Below, piece by piece: positions 9,045 through 19,354 of a stretch of 64,000 nt of DNA. The position numbers and the translations under genes are program-made. The notes beneath the pieces are model-generated. The model was not told where the DNA came from, ran no database searches, and was given only the letters and a program-made list of their open reading frames with translations. The stretch comes from JAHDHW01 sp963793295 (GTDB lineage: Bacteria > Bacteroidota > Bacteroidia > Chitinophagales > Saprospiraceae). The DNA is taken from assembly GCA_963793295.1 (NCBI GenBank), contig CAWBZX010000032.1:124001-188000 (forward strand), in the 5' to 3' direction. The stretch's first letter is position 1, and every line of letters begins with the position of its first letter.

Positions 9045-11429
9045 CTAAAGCATTGCAATCGTTACACCATCACCACCTTCATTTTGCTCAGGATGCCTTA
9101 CTTCATGGATGGCTTTGTATTCTCTAAGCTTAAGTTTTACAGCGTTTCGGAGCACGCCGTTTCCTTTTCCGTGAACTATCTTGATTTGAGTGACATTGGA
9201 CATCAGGGCTTTGTCGACAAAATTTTCTAAAAGTTTTAATGCTTCTTCCCTGCTCAATCCGCGAAGGTCTATTTTAGATTCAAAGCTGGCATTCGTTTGA
9301 GTGACATCAGTTGCAATGCTTCTATTGGAGCGAATGTCAAGTGGTTCATTAGCATGAACAAGATCCCTTGCATTAGTGGTCATTTTCATCAATCCCATTA
9401 GGACTATCGCTTTTCCTTTTTCGATAGAATCAACTTTTCCGGAAGCTCCGCCTGTTCTTAATCTGACAAAATCACCAACTTTGATTTCTTTTTCATCTTT
9501 ACCATTTGACGGTTGATAATAAATTTCTTCTTTTAGGTTTACCACATCTTTATTGAGTGACTTACGCTCCTGCTTTATCTTTTCGGCTTGCAGCTTTGCT
9601 TTTTCAAGGTTTTTCTCTTCTCTGATTTCACGGACCAGTTTTTCCAGTTCTTTATTTTCTTTGCCGGCTTGTTGAAGTGATTTTTCTTTACTTTCTAGTT
9701 TTAGTTTTTTGCGTTTAAATTCTAGATCGCGATGAAGGCTGTCATAATTTTTGATTAGCTTTTCCAGCTTCTTCTCCCGCTCATTCATCGTGGTTAATTT
9801 ATCCTCAAGCTCTTTTTTTTCTCTTTGCAAATCAATCAACAACTCGTCAACGGCTTTTTCATTTTTTCCGGTTTTGTGCTGTGCATAGTTTAATACTTTT
9901 TTATTCAAACCGCTCTTTTCTGCTATTTCAAAAGCATAGCTGCTTCCAGGCCGTCCAACTTTCATTTCAAACGTTGGTGTCAGGTTTTCCTTATCAAATA
10001 TCATCGAGCCATTTACAATTCCTTTATTTTTAAAGGCAAACATTTTTAAATTAGAATAATGTGTCGTTACTAATCCAAAAACCTTTTTAAAATTGAATTC
10101 GCGCAACAATGATTCTGCTATGGCACCACCAATTTTGGGATCTGTTCCGGATCCAAATTCATCAATCAAAATCAAGGTTTTATCGTCAGCCTGCTCCAAA
10201 AATACTCTCATGTTTTGGAGTCTTGAACTGTAAGTACTTAAATCGTCGTCCAAAGATTGCTGATCCCCGATATCTGCAAATATTTTTGTAAATATCCCAA
10301 CTTCAGATTCAGGACTTGAGGGGACCAACATGCCAGTTTGCAGCATTAATTGCTGTAGTCCAACGGTTTTCATCGTTACAGATTTTCCCCCTGCATTTGG
10401 GCCACTTAAAACCAAAATTCTATTGCTACTTTCTAAGACCAGATCAAAAGGAACTGTTTTTTTACTTTGTATTTTATTTTTTAAAAGCAATAAAGGGTGA
10501 TATGCATTGCGGAATCCAAAATGAGGAAATGGCTTGATTTTCGGCATTTCAGCATCCATTTCGATAGCCAATCTTGCTTTGGCCTGTATAACATCAAAGC
10601 GAGTGATTATTTCTTGATAAATTCTGATATCAGGAACAAAAGGGCGAATGGTCGCACTCAATTCTTTAAGGATTCGATATATCTCCCGCTTCTCTTCCTG
10701 TTCTAAATCGAAGATATCATTATTGATTTCAATAATTGGTTCCGGTTCGATAAAGGCCGTTTTTCCAGTAGCAGATTCGTCGTGAATGATTCCACGGATT
10801 TTTCTTTTGTGCTCTGCAGGAACAGTCAAAACACGTCTTCCGTTTCTGAAACTTTCCACGGTATCACTTAGCCATCCGTTCTTTTTATAAAGATTGATCA
10901 TTAGGCGGAACTGGCGGTCTAATTCCTTATTTTTAGAATTGATTTTTTTGCGGATCAACATTAATGCAGCAGATGCATTAGGTAGGATGTCACCATTTTC
11001 ATCAATCACCTTTTCAATAGAATTGATGAGGCTTTTTTCAAAATTAATCTTTCGGACAATGTTAGAAAGAGATGGATATATGGGGAGCCTGTCTTTATTA
11101 AAAAATCTTAAAATACCCCTTATGATCAATAAAATAAGATTCACCCGCTGTAAACCTTCAATCGAAAGAACGTAATCTTCGATTTCAAGCATTTTAAGGT
11201 CTTCACTAATCTCGTTATAACTGCTCATTGGAAAATGGTCGTTTTCCGAAATGGTCAGTTTATATTCCTTTACTTCTTGTAAAAGAAGGGTTATTTTTTC
11301 AACTTCAGTTTGCAATTTCAGAGAAGAAATCGCTTTTTTTCCTAAGCTGCCAAGGCACTCTTTTTCAAGCAACTCAATAACTTTGTCAAATTCTAGTTTC
11401 TCAAATAAATCTTTCGGTTCTAACTGCAT
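9045..11429 (-). CDS. mutS2: MutS2 ATPase/Smr endonuclease
   Basis: A 794-residue protein of the usual MutS2 length. The MutS core is followed by a Walker A SGPNAGGKS at about 342-350, a Walker B/signature region LILIDEFGSGTD, a long charged coiled-coil (about 520-640) and a C-terminal Smr domain with IDLRGL and IVHGKGNGVLR. Family members suppress homologous recombination or resolve branched DNA, and newer work in Firmicutes links them to collided-ribosome rescue; which applies here is not known. The 5' end faces aroC across 169 bases. Confidence 0.95.
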   Translation of the reverse strand: MQLEPKDLFEKLEFDKVIELLEKECLGSLGKKAISSLKLQTEVEKITLLLQEVKEYKLTISENDHFPMSSYNEISEDLKMLEIEDYVLSIEGLQRVNLILLIIRGILRFFNKDRLPIYPSLSNIVRKINFEKSLINSIEKVIDENGDILPNASAALMLIRKKINSKNKELDRQFRLMINLYKKNGWLSDTVESFRNGRRVLTVPAEHKRKIRGIIHDESATGKTAFIEPEPIIEINNDIFDLEQEEKREIYRILKELSATIRPFVPDIRIYQEIITRFDVIQAKARLAIEMDAEMPKIKPFPHFGFRNAYHPLLLLKNKIQSKKTVPFDLVLESSNRILVLSGPNAGGKSVTMKTVGLQQLMLQTGMLVPSSPESEVGIFTKIFADIGDQQSLDDDLSTYSSRLQNMRVFLEQADDKTLILIDEFGSGTDPKIGGAIAESLLREFNFKKVFGLVTTHYSNLKMFAFKNKGIVNGSMIFDKENLTPTFEMKVGRPGSSYAFEIAEKSGLNKKVLNYAQHKTGKNEKAVDELLIDLQREKKELEDKLTTMNEREKKLEKLIKNYDSLHRDLEFKRKKLKLESKEKSLQQAGKENKELEKLVREIREEKNLEKAKLQAEKIKQERKSLNKDVVNLKEEIYYQPSNGKDEKEIKVGDFVRLRTGGASGKVDSIEKGKAIVLMGLMKMTTNARDLVHANEPLDIRSNRSIATDVTQTNASFESKIDLRGLSREEALKLLENFVDKALMSNVTQIKIVHGKGNGVLRNAVKLKLREYKAIHEVRHPEQNEGGDGVTIAML

Positions 11430-11598
11430 CTTAAGGTTATAAAAGTCAATAATCTAAGTTGGTCGCAAATTGCATAAAATCAATAAAAGAAACAATTCAA
11501 TAAGATAAGAGTTCCAATTTGCTCCAATTTTAAGCTTACAGAACAAAGCAATTTACAAAAGAGTGATTACCTTAGCCACAAATTAAAACTAGTCATAA

Positions 11599-12678
11599 GT
11601 GCCTGGAAATTCATTTGGACATACCTTTAGAATAACCACTTTCGGAGAATCCCACGGAACTGCTCTTGGTGTAATCATAGACGGTTGCCCTTCTGCAACT
11701 CCGATCGATGAATCTTTTATTCAATCCGAATTGGATCGGCGTCGTCCGGGTCAGTCAAGTATAGTTACGCAGCGCAAAGAAGGAGATCAAATCCAGATTC
11801 TTTCAGGTGTTTTTGAAGGCAAAACAACCGGGATGCCGATCTGTATGGTAATTTATAATAAAGACGCTAAGTCAAAAGATTACAGCCATATTGCTGATAA
11901 ATTTAGGCCGTCTCATGCAGATTATACCTATCAAGCGAAATATGGTCATCGGGATTTTCGTGGTGGTGGCAGATCTTCTGCTCGGGAAACCGCAGCAAGA
12001 GTGGCTGCTGGAGCTGTCGCTAAAATATTGTTACAGAAAGAAAATGTCGAGATTCAGGCTTATGTGAGCCAGGTTGGAAGTATCAAAACCGATGCAAATT
12101 ATAAATTACTTGATCTTTCAAAAACGGAAAATAATGAAGTCCGTTGCCCGGATGAGCAGATCGCTAAACAGATGATCCAACACATAAAAGAGATTCGAAA
12201 ATCGGGAGATACAATTGGTGGTGTAGTGAGCTGTGTCGTTAAAAATTGTCCAGTTGGTTTGGGAGAACCTGTTTTTGATAAGTTACATGCAGATCTTGCA
12301 AAAGCTATTTTAAGCATCAATGCATGCAAAGGCTTTGAGTATGGTAGTGGATTTAGTGGTGTTGAAATGCGTGGCTCTAAGCACAATGATGTTTTTTACG
12401 AGGAAGATGGTGAAATTAAAACCAAAACGAACTTTTCCGGAGGAATTCAAGGGGGGATTTCAAATGGAATGGATATCTTTTTCAGGGCAGCTTTTAAGCC
12501 TGTAGCGACAATCATTTCCGCTCAAGAATCAGTAAATGAAAAAGGTGAACAAGTTGAAGTCACGGGTAAGGGCCGACATGATCCCTGTGTCGTTCCACGA
12601 GCGGTACCTATAGTTGAAGCGATGACAGCTCTTGTTTTGGTTGACCATTTTTTAAGGCAAAAAATGACAAAAGGTTGA
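11599..12678 (+). CDS. aroC: chorismate synthase
   Basis: Converts 5-enolpyruvylshikimate-3-phosphate to chorismate, the last step of the shikimate pathway, using reduced FMN. The 359-residue protein carries GNSFGHTFRITTFGESHG at the N-terminus, the RRPGQS motif, and the family stretch GHRDFRGGGRSSARET. The start codon is GTG at 11599, which places the N-terminus where family members begin. No other shikimate genes are in the window. Cytoplasmic. Confidence 0.97.
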   Translation: MPGNSFGHTFRITTFGESHGTALGVIIDGCPSATPIDESFIQSELDRRRPGQSSIVTQRKEGDQIQILSGVFEGKTTGMPICMVIYNKDAKSKDYSHIADKFRPSHADYTYQAKYGHRDFRGGGRSSARETAARVAAGAVAKILLQKENVEIQAYVSQVGSIKTDANYKLLDLSKTENNEVRCPDEQIAKQMIQHIKEIRKSGDTIGGVVSCVVKNCPVGLGEPVFDKLHADLAKAILSINACKGFEYGSGFSGVEMRGSKHNDVFYEEDGEIKTKTNFSGGIQGGISNGMDIFFRAAFKPVATIISAQESVNEKGEQVEVTGKGRHDPCVVPRAVPIVEAMTALVLVDHFLRQKMTKG

Positions 12679-12750
12679 GGAAATGATAAGTTCTCAGAAA
12701 TCTTACAATTTCAAATTCCATTTATTTAAATTGCAGGCAAAATTCAATTT

Positions 12751-13800
12751 ATGAATCATTTTCGATATCTCTTGTACCCTACCCTTTTGCTATTTTCAGC
12801 TACCGTTTTTTTTCAATCCTGCAAAAGTACCAAACCAGCTCAAGCCACCATTTCAGGCACTTATCGAGCAGCTTTTTATAACGTTGAAAACTTGTTTGAC
12901 ACCCTTGACCAAGTTGATAAATCTGATGAAGAATTTACGCCCAATGGCAAAAAAAAATGGAATACGGAACGATACTATGACAAACTAACCAAATTAAGCA
13001 AAGTTGTTGATGCGATGGATTATCCAAGCATTTTTGGACTGTGTGAAGTTGAAAACGATGCGGTTTTAAAAGATCTTATCAACAAAACATCTTTAAAAGA
13101 TCATCAGTATCAAATCGTTCATTTTGAATCTCCGGATGAACGGGGAATTGATAATGCGCTTATTTATAAAAAGGCGGATTTTCAGGTGATCAGCTCAAGA
13201 AATATCAGAATAAAATATCCAAAAGAGATCACAGAGGAGGACTATACAAGAGACATTGTTTATGTAAAGGGAAAACTCGCCGGAAACATAATCCTGTATG
13301 TTTTTGTAAACCATTGGCCTTCTCGCAGTGGCGGTGTAACAGAAAGTGAGCCTAAACGAATTTATGTCGCTAGTCAGCTTCGGAAAGTTGTCGATGAAAT
13401 ATTTGCAGAATCTCCAAACGCCAACATTTTAATTCTTGGAGATTTGAATGATGAAACCGATAACAAAAGTGTAGTTGAAACATTAGGAGCTAAAACCTCC
13501 TTTGATAAAATTCAGGACAATTCGCTTTATAATTGCATGGCTAAATTAGATCAAAATGATGAAGGCAGCTACCGTTATCGAGGTAATTGGAACATGCTCG
13601 ATAATATTATAGTTTCTACTCCTCTAGCAAATCCTGATTCAAATATCCGGGTAACTAACCCTACTGTTTTTCAAAAAGATTGGATGATGTATAACGATCC
13701 AAAATACGGAAATGGACCTAGCCGCTCCTATGGAGGACCCAACTATTACGGTGGTTTTAGTGATCATCTACCTGTTTTTATCGACATTGTTGTAAAGTAA
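12751..13800 (+). CDS. endonuclease/exonuclease/phosphatase-family lipoprotein
   Basis: A 349-residue protein with a lipoprotein signal ending FFQSC, so likely membrane-anchored outside the cytoplasm. The EEP fold is shown by YNVENLFDT near the N-terminus, GLCEVEN (catalytic Glu), VFVNHWPSRSGG, LILGDLNDE and a terminal SDHLPVF. This family cleaves phosphodiester bonds in nucleic acids or phospholipid head groups. The secreted location suggests nutrient scavenging from extracellular DNA or phospholipids, which is inference. The GNAT gene follows after 18 bases, so the two probably share a transcript. Confidence 0.9.
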   Translation: MNHFRYLLYPTLLLFSATVFFQSCKSTKPAQATISGTYRAAFYNVENLFDTLDQVDKSDEEFTPNGKKKWNTERYYDKLTKLSKVVDAMDYPSIFGLCEVENDAVLKDLINKTSLKDHQYQIVHFESPDERGIDNALIYKKADFQVISSRNIRIKYPKEITEEDYTRDIVYVKGKLAGNIILYVFVNHWPSRSGGVTESEPKRIYVASQLRKVVDEIFAESPNANILILGDLNDETDNKSVVETLGAKTSFDKIQDNSLYNCMAKLDQNDEGSYRYRGNWNMLDNIIVSTPLANPDSNIRVTNPTVFQKDWMMYNDPKYGNGPSRSYGGPNYYGGFSDHLPVFIDIVVK

Positions 13801-13818
13801 AAAAATAAACCTCACCAA

Positions 13819-14334
13819 ATGGAATTAACTTTCAGACGTTGTACTACAAAAGACTTAATGGAGCTTATCAGTATTTCAAGGAGTACCTATTACAATTCAT
13901 TTATTGCGGATAATACTGCTGAAAACATGAAACTATATCTGGATTCTACTTTTAGCAAAAGTAATTTGACTTTAGAGTTGGAGGATAGTGAATCTGAATT
14001 TCATTTTGCTTATTTAATGGATGTTTTGGTTGGATATTTTAAAATCAATTGGGGAGATGCGCAAAAAGATATTAAAGACAAAGATGCCGTTGAAATCGAA
14101 AGATTATATGTTATGAAAGAATTTCAAAGAAAACATCTTGGACAGAAAATGTTAGAAAAGATCATCGAAATCGCTAAAAATAAAAATGCAAATTATATCT
14201 GGTTGGGCGTATGGGAAAATAATATTAAGGCAATACGTTTTTATGAAAAAAATGGATTCGAAAAATTTGGCGAACATGATTTTACACTTGGCCGAGAAAA
14301 ACAGATCGATCATTTGATGAAACTCAGGTTTTAA
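13819..14334 (+). CDS. GNAT-family N-acetyltransferase (PaiA-like)
   Basis: A 171-residue GNAT protein. The acetyl-CoA binding motif A is visible as IERLYVMKEFQRKHLGQKML (core R/Q-x-x-H-L-G), followed by YIWLGVWENNIKAIRFYEKNGF, the usual motif B. The family transfers acetyl groups from acetyl-CoA to an amine. The N-terminal arrangement resembles PaiA-type polyamine acetyltransferases, but the substrate is not proven. It follows the EEP lipoprotein by 18 bases and converges on tamB. Confidence 0.87.
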   Translation: MELTFRRCTTKDLMELISISRSTYYNSFIADNTAENMKLYLDSTFSKSNLTLELEDSESEFHFAYLMDVLVGYFKINWGDAQKDIKDKDAVEIERLYVMKEFQRKHLGQKMLEKIIEIAKNKNANYIWLGVWENNIKAIRFYEKNGFEKFGEHDFTLGREKQIDHLMKLRF

Positions 14335-14354
14335 AAATAACCCATTTCATTGGA

Positions 14355-17300
14355 CTAATCACTTTTTTGTTTTTTTTGTTTTTTCTTACTGCTTCTTAAG
14401 CTGGAAATAAAATCATTGAGACTATCGAATTCGCGCTGAACACTAAAGCCTAGACCTGTTTTATTGCGCCTCCCTTCAAGTGTCTCATCAGAAAGCTGAT
14501 AAAAGTTTACTTTGAATCGCCTGTTTTTTGTAAGGTAATATTCCAATACTACATCACCTGTTAAATAGGACGATCCCTGATCCACATAACTTCCTCCCAA
14601 ATTAATAGAAAAACGGTCATTGAATAAATCAAATCTTTGGCGAAGCTCTAATTGATTACCAGTCACAGTCAAACGACCGCCAGTGGGAGTAAGCACCTGA
14701 TCTGCTTCATAAACACTCCAGTTGACGACAAAATCAACCCCGGAAATAAAGTCTACATCTGTGAAGACCTCAGATAGCAATTCGGTTAGATACATCGATA
14801 ATTGATTAGACAACAATTCACTTAACGTATTTGTAGCAATGAGACCCTGTGTGCCTTGAGTAGCTCCAGCATCCTCTGGTAAAAAACCTCCAACCACCAG
14901 TAATCCGAAAACCTGTCGGTTTAACTCATTCGGATCTTGCCGGATTGTTCGTAATTTACTTTCCGCATAGTTTTTAAGTTCACCGGTAAGACTAGGAAAC
15001 TCGATATTAAATTGAATTTCGGGCTGCATGAGTTTCCCTCTCAATTGCATAGTCAAATCGATTTCTGTTGGAGAACGAGCTTCTCCTTTGATATTGTCGT
15101 CTTGCAAATATTCAATAATAAAGTTGTAAACTGGCTTTCTCAATCTGGCGTATTCTGCTTCAATATTTATTTCAGCACCAAAAGGATCGCCGCTCCAGGT
15201 TATTGTTCCTCCTTTTTTTACAACAAAGGGTTTATTTATAAAATTTAGAAGGGTAAATAGATAGTTTCCTTTTTCGATTTCGTAAGTACCGTAAATATTA
15301 AAATCTCCTGATCGAGTTACTTTTATTTGCAGGTCACCAGAACCACTACCTTTAATAATATCACCCGCTTTTTCATCAATCAACAATAATACTTCCGCAT
15401 CCGGAGTGATGGTTATATTCATATCAACATTCACACCTTTGAGGTCCACAATATTACCTTCAACTTCAACTTTCTCTTCTTTATTAATAAAACTAATAAA
15501 ACTGACTTCAGAAGAACTTTGAGTCGATACCAGTGGGATTTCTAACTTTGTTCCTTTACCTGTAGTTGCATCGATTGTAATATCAGTTTGTTGGAAAGGT
15601 CCAGTAAACTGGATCTCACCCGCCCCTTTTGCGTAACCATAGTAAATATTATTGTCTTTTTTCTTGGTGTCAAGAAACAGAAACTCATCAGATTCTACAG
15701 AAACATCTAGTGTAAAATCTCGCAGGTGGTTGTGCCTTATTCCACCAGAAACCATCGCTACATTGCCAAGTTTATCATTCAAGGTGTTTCCTGTAGCATC
15801 AATAATTGAATTATCGATTTTCACCACACTAAAAGGAGATGTGTATCTGGTTTGCAAATAATCAATGGTGACTTCCAAGCCACTTACAAAAGCATTTCCA
15901 TTAATATTAGGTTTATTAAAAGCACCGTCAAATCTCACATTTGCATCAACCGACCCCATTGTTTCTGTGATTCCATTTAAAATAAAGTATTCCAAAATAC
16001 CAAGCGGGTATTCCTTCAATGTGACATCTTGCACAAAATCATTTTCATATTCTTTCCCTTCCTCTTTTTTTATTGGAGCAACAAAGCCTTTGGATTCTAA
16101 AACCCGGGAACCATTTGTAATACTTAAATAAGTATCGATATCATCATTAAGACTTGGCATGGCCAAATCCAGTCTTAATTCCCCCCAATTTTCATCGTTT
16201 ACATAAAAAGTATCTGCCATAGCTGTAGCATAGATATTTTCAAGCTTATAGATATTGCCAGCTTCCAGTAAAACATAAAATTTGCCATCAAAATCAAGTC
16301 GGTCATAATCCCAAGCTCGATCGATGATAGACAAGTCAAAATTTTCTAGAGACATTGTTAACCCTGTTCCACGCATACTCTCCACTACTATTCGCTTATC
16401 AAAATTTTGTAAGTCAAAATTTTGGGTTTCAACAAATCCTTTCCCAAAACGGATAAAATTGTTGTCAGCAATGTCCCATTGGTCTTTAAAGATAAATAGG
16501 TTGGAAGGAAGAAATTGAACCTGAAAATAATCATCGACAAGAAAGAATTTCCCTCGTAGGTTTAGATCATCAAATATACTTGCAAAATTGGAAGAGTTTA
16601 GGCGAAAATTTAAAGTATCTTTCTGCAAATTACCAGCGAATACAATGGGTTCAAAATGTTGTTTGTTGTTAATACTAATATGGTAGACATTCAGGTTAAA
16701 TTTACTGGTATTCTTTGCGCCATCTATTCCAAATGATATATCGTTGAAGCTAAGTTTGTTGAAGTTTAAATGAGGAACCTCCAATTTTAATTGAAGGGAA
16801 TCATTTGTATTATCAACATGTCCACTTGCTGTGACATAATACAAAGTATCTAAACCCGGATCGATGAGATAAGTGAAATTTTTACTGTTTGAAATCTCTA
16901 ATGAAAAATCAAAATTACTTTCTTTAACAACCTTTTCCCGGTTGTGAATATTAAACCGTTCTGAAAATTCTGGAAAATTTCGATCGATATAGTGGGTTAC
17001 AACGGCAGGGACTTCCTGAATATCAAAAATTCCATCGAGCCGTAAATTTAAAATATCAGATTCAATCGTAAACTCCCTTTGGTTTTCGTTGTAAAGTGTT
17101 GATTGCAAAATAAGGGTATCAAATTCAAAGTTTTCCGTTTCGTCTCTAATGGCTCTGAAATTAGAAACAGTTCCCACTCCTTGAATGGAAGACAAATTAT
17201 TGCCTACCAGGTTCAAATCGATATCTCCCGCTAAAACAATTTGCTGTTTGGATAAATTAATTGCTTTTAGATCCAGTTTGGTAACATTTGCCTGAAAATC

Positions 17301-19238
17301 AAACTTAGGTATGCTATCCACAAAATCAACAAATCCCTTAAATACAAAATCAATGTTATCATCCTTAATGGTTAAATTTCCATCAAAAAGATTCTTTTTA
17401 AGCTCACCGTCCAGTACGATATTTTCATAAGAATATCCTTTGTAAGCGAACTTTGCAATTTTAGCACCCAACTTAGCTTCTACCGTTTCCAGGGTTAGCC
17501 CTAATCCATCTTTTACTTCTGATACAAATGTTATTTTTCCGAAATCATCATTTCCTGTCCACTTTTTCAAATCAAAATCGATCAGTGAAATCGATCCCGA
17601 ATAATCTGCTTGAGCCCTTCCTTTTCGATAATTTAAATTCATGTCCATGACTGCCTTTCCAACTGCGGTGTTTAATACACCGTTTGCAACGAAGTCATTG
17701 AAAAAGCCATCAAACCTTCCTTCAAATTTAAAGATTCCAAGTTTATTGTAAATCTTAGGTGGATCAAATCCGGGAACCAGCATCCTTAAAGTTGGCATGT
17801 TGGTAGAAAATTGATCTATTTGAAGATTTAATATTTCTTCATTACGAACTGCTAGATCGCGAGAATTAAAATCTCCTTTGAAAACGACTCCTTTTCCAAG
17901 CCTTATTTCCAGATTTTTCCCTCTGAGTTTATTTATAAAGCCGCTAACTTCTCCGTTAATTTGAACAATTTCGTCGCGATTATTGACAAAGAAATTATTA
18001 GATTCCAGCTTTGGAGCAAATACCATGATATCTTTTACCGCAACCTTGGCCTGATTAAATTTAGCCGATATTCTGACTTTGTTTTCAAAATCTTTGAAGT
18101 CATTGAATGATTTGAATTTCAGCACAATGGAGTTGCCCAGTCCGCTGAATGGAGTTTCTAATTGCAGTTCTTTCAGTTCAATTATTTCATTGGAAACACT
18201 TGCATCGGATGAGGTTAGGTTATTTAAAACGAAACCACTTTCGTCTTTAAGTGAAAGCTTTTTTAATTGAAAATCGAAAATTCCCTCTGTAAATTGTAAA
18301 CTATCCACCTCCAAATTGATATCAAGTACCCTCAAATGATTGAAATTCAAGATTTCGTCAGATGATAATTTCACAGGTTCTTTTCTTAGGTTGTGCAGTT
18401 CGAAAATAGCATCCGTCAATTGTATTTGATCGACTAAAGCAATGAAAGAGGAGGCGGATGAATCGATTTCGACGGCAGCTTCTGGTGTGTCATCATTTTG
18501 ATTTGCAAGGATAACTTGAGCATTTTCGGGAGGAGGATATGCATTTTTATCATCAATTCTTATGATAGGTTGATCTAGTTTAAAGCTTTTAAGATGAATT
18601 AAATTTTCGGGAAGATTGAAATCTTCAAATTGAATTTCTCCGCTGGAAAAAGCCACGGAAGTCAAGTTACCATTTGCGAGGTCATCATTAAAATACTTGA
18701 TATTTTTTAAATAGATTCCATGAATATCAAGCAAAAAGGATTCTTTTGGCTGATCCGTTTTAGTTGTATCACCGCCGCGCAAGTAATCAAAAATAAACTG
18801 AGCATTAAAAGAATGCTGTGCAGAATCCCTGAATAAATTTATTTGGGTATCTTCCAGATATAAATTTTCTATTTCAAGTTTTCTTCTTAATAAAGTAATT
18901 AAGTTGGTATTAAAGTCTGCTTTTAGCTTACCAGAATATAAAAGAGTATCCCCTTGCTGATCTTCGACAAAAAACCCTTCTAACACCAATTTGTCAAAAA
19001 AATCAATATCAATTCGATTTATTGAAACGGCAGTATTGAGTTCGCTCGAGAGATAACCTGTAATTTTTGTGATCAGATAGTTTTGTACACTATTGTTTTG
19101 CAGTAAAACCCAAAGCGCAACAGATAAGAAAAGAAATAAATAAATTAACCCACGTATCAATTTAAATATGCGTTTCACAATGCGCCGCCGCCGGAGACTC
19201 GTTAAAAAACTTTCTATATCTTTTGGCGTTTTACTCAT
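14355..19238 (-). CDS. tamB: TamB-like translocation/assembly module protein (DUF490)
   Basis: A 1627-residue protein. A basic cytoplasmic N-terminus is followed by one membrane segment (LIYLFLFLSVALWVLL, about residues 30-46), then a long run of beta-rich repeats typical of the AsmA/TamB bridge proteins, and a C-terminal DUF490 domain with RLTVTGNQLELRQRF and SINLGGSYVD. TamB proteins span the periplasm as hydrophobic grooves and take part in phospholipid transport to the outer membrane and in outer-membrane protein assembly. No TamA/BamA-like partner lies beside it here. The C-terminus ends in a Lys/Gln-rich tail. Confidence 0.93.
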   Translation of the reverse strand: MSKTPKDIESFLTSLRRRRIVKRIFKLIRGLIYLFLFLSVALWVLLQNNSVQNYLITKITGYLSSELNTAVSINRIDIDFFDKLVLEGFFVEDQQGDTLLYSGKLKADFNTNLITLLRRKLEIENLYLEDTQINLFRDSAQHSFNAQFIFDYLRGGDTTKTDQPKESFLLDIHGIYLKNIKYFNDDLANGNLTSVAFSSGEIQFEDFNLPENLIHLKSFKLDQPIIRIDDKNAYPPPENAQVILANQNDDTPEAAVEIDSSASSFIALVDQIQLTDAIFELHNLRKEPVKLSSDEILNFNHLRVLDINLEVDSLQFTEGIFDFQLKKLSLKDESGFVLNNLTSSDASVSNEIIELKELQLETPFSGLGNSIVLKFKSFNDFKDFENKVRISAKFNQAKVAVKDIMVFAPKLESNNFFVNNRDEIVQINGEVSGFINKLRGKNLEIRLGKGVVFKGDFNSRDLAVRNEEILNLQIDQFSTNMPTLRMLVPGFDPPKIYNKLGIFKFEGRFDGFFNDFVANGVLNTAVGKAVMDMNLNYRKGRAQADYSGSISLIDFDLKKWTGNDDFGKITFVSEVKDGLGLTLETVEAKLGAKIAKFAYKGYSYENIVLDGELKKNLFDGNLTIKDDNIDFVFKGFVDFVDSIPKFDFQANVTKLDLKAINLSKQQIVLAGDIDLNLVGNNLSSIQGVGTVSNFRAIRDETENFEFDTLILQSTLYNENQREFTIESDILNLRLDGIFDIQEVPAVVTHYIDRNFPEFSERFNIHNREKVVKESNFDFSLEISNSKNFTYLIDPGLDTLYYVTASGHVDNTNDSLQLKLEVPHLNFNKLSFNDISFGIDGAKNTSKFNLNVYHISINNKQHFEPIVFAGNLQKDTLNFRLNSSNFASIFDDLNLRGKFFLVDDYFQVQFLPSNLFIFKDQWDIADNNFIRFGKGFVETQNFDLQNFDKRIVVESMRGTGLTMSLENFDLSIIDRAWDYDRLDFDGKFYVLLEAGNIYKLENIYATAMADTFYVNDENWGELRLDLAMPSLNDDIDTYLSITNGSRVLESKGFVAPIKKEEGKEYENDFVQDVTLKEYPLGILEYFILNGITETMGSVDANVRFDGAFNKPNINGNAFVSGLEVTIDYLQTRYTSPFSVVKIDNSIIDATGNTLNDKLGNVAMVSGGIRHNHLRDFTLDVSVESDEFLFLDTKKKDNNIYYGYAKGAGEIQFTGPFQQTDITIDATTGKGTKLEIPLVSTQSSSEVSFISFINKEEKVEVEGNIVDLKGVNVDMNITITPDAEVLLLIDEKAGDIIKGSGSGDLQIKVTRSGDFNIYGTYEIEKGNYLFTLLNFINKPFVVKKGGTITWSGDPFGAEINIEAEYARLRKPVYNFIIEYLQDDNIKGEARSPTEIDLTMQLRGKLMQPEIQFNIEFPSLTGELKNYAESKLRTIRQDPNELNRQVFGLLVVGGFLPEDAGATQGTQGLIATNTLSELLSNQLSMYLTELLSEVFTDVDFISGVDFVVNWSVYEADQVLTPTGGRLTVTGNQLELRQRFDLFNDRFSINLGGSYVDQGSSYLTGDVVLEYYLTKNRRFKVNFYQLSDETLEGRRNKTGLGFSVQREFDSLNDFISSLRSSKKKQKKQKSD

Positions 19239-19354
19239 TTTATTTTTTAACGGCTCCTGTCAATTTTTTATAATAATTTTTTAAAAATAAAACTCTAAAT
19301 TTAGTCAATTAAATCTTGTTCGGATTCGATTTAACGATATTTTAAGCTTCTGTT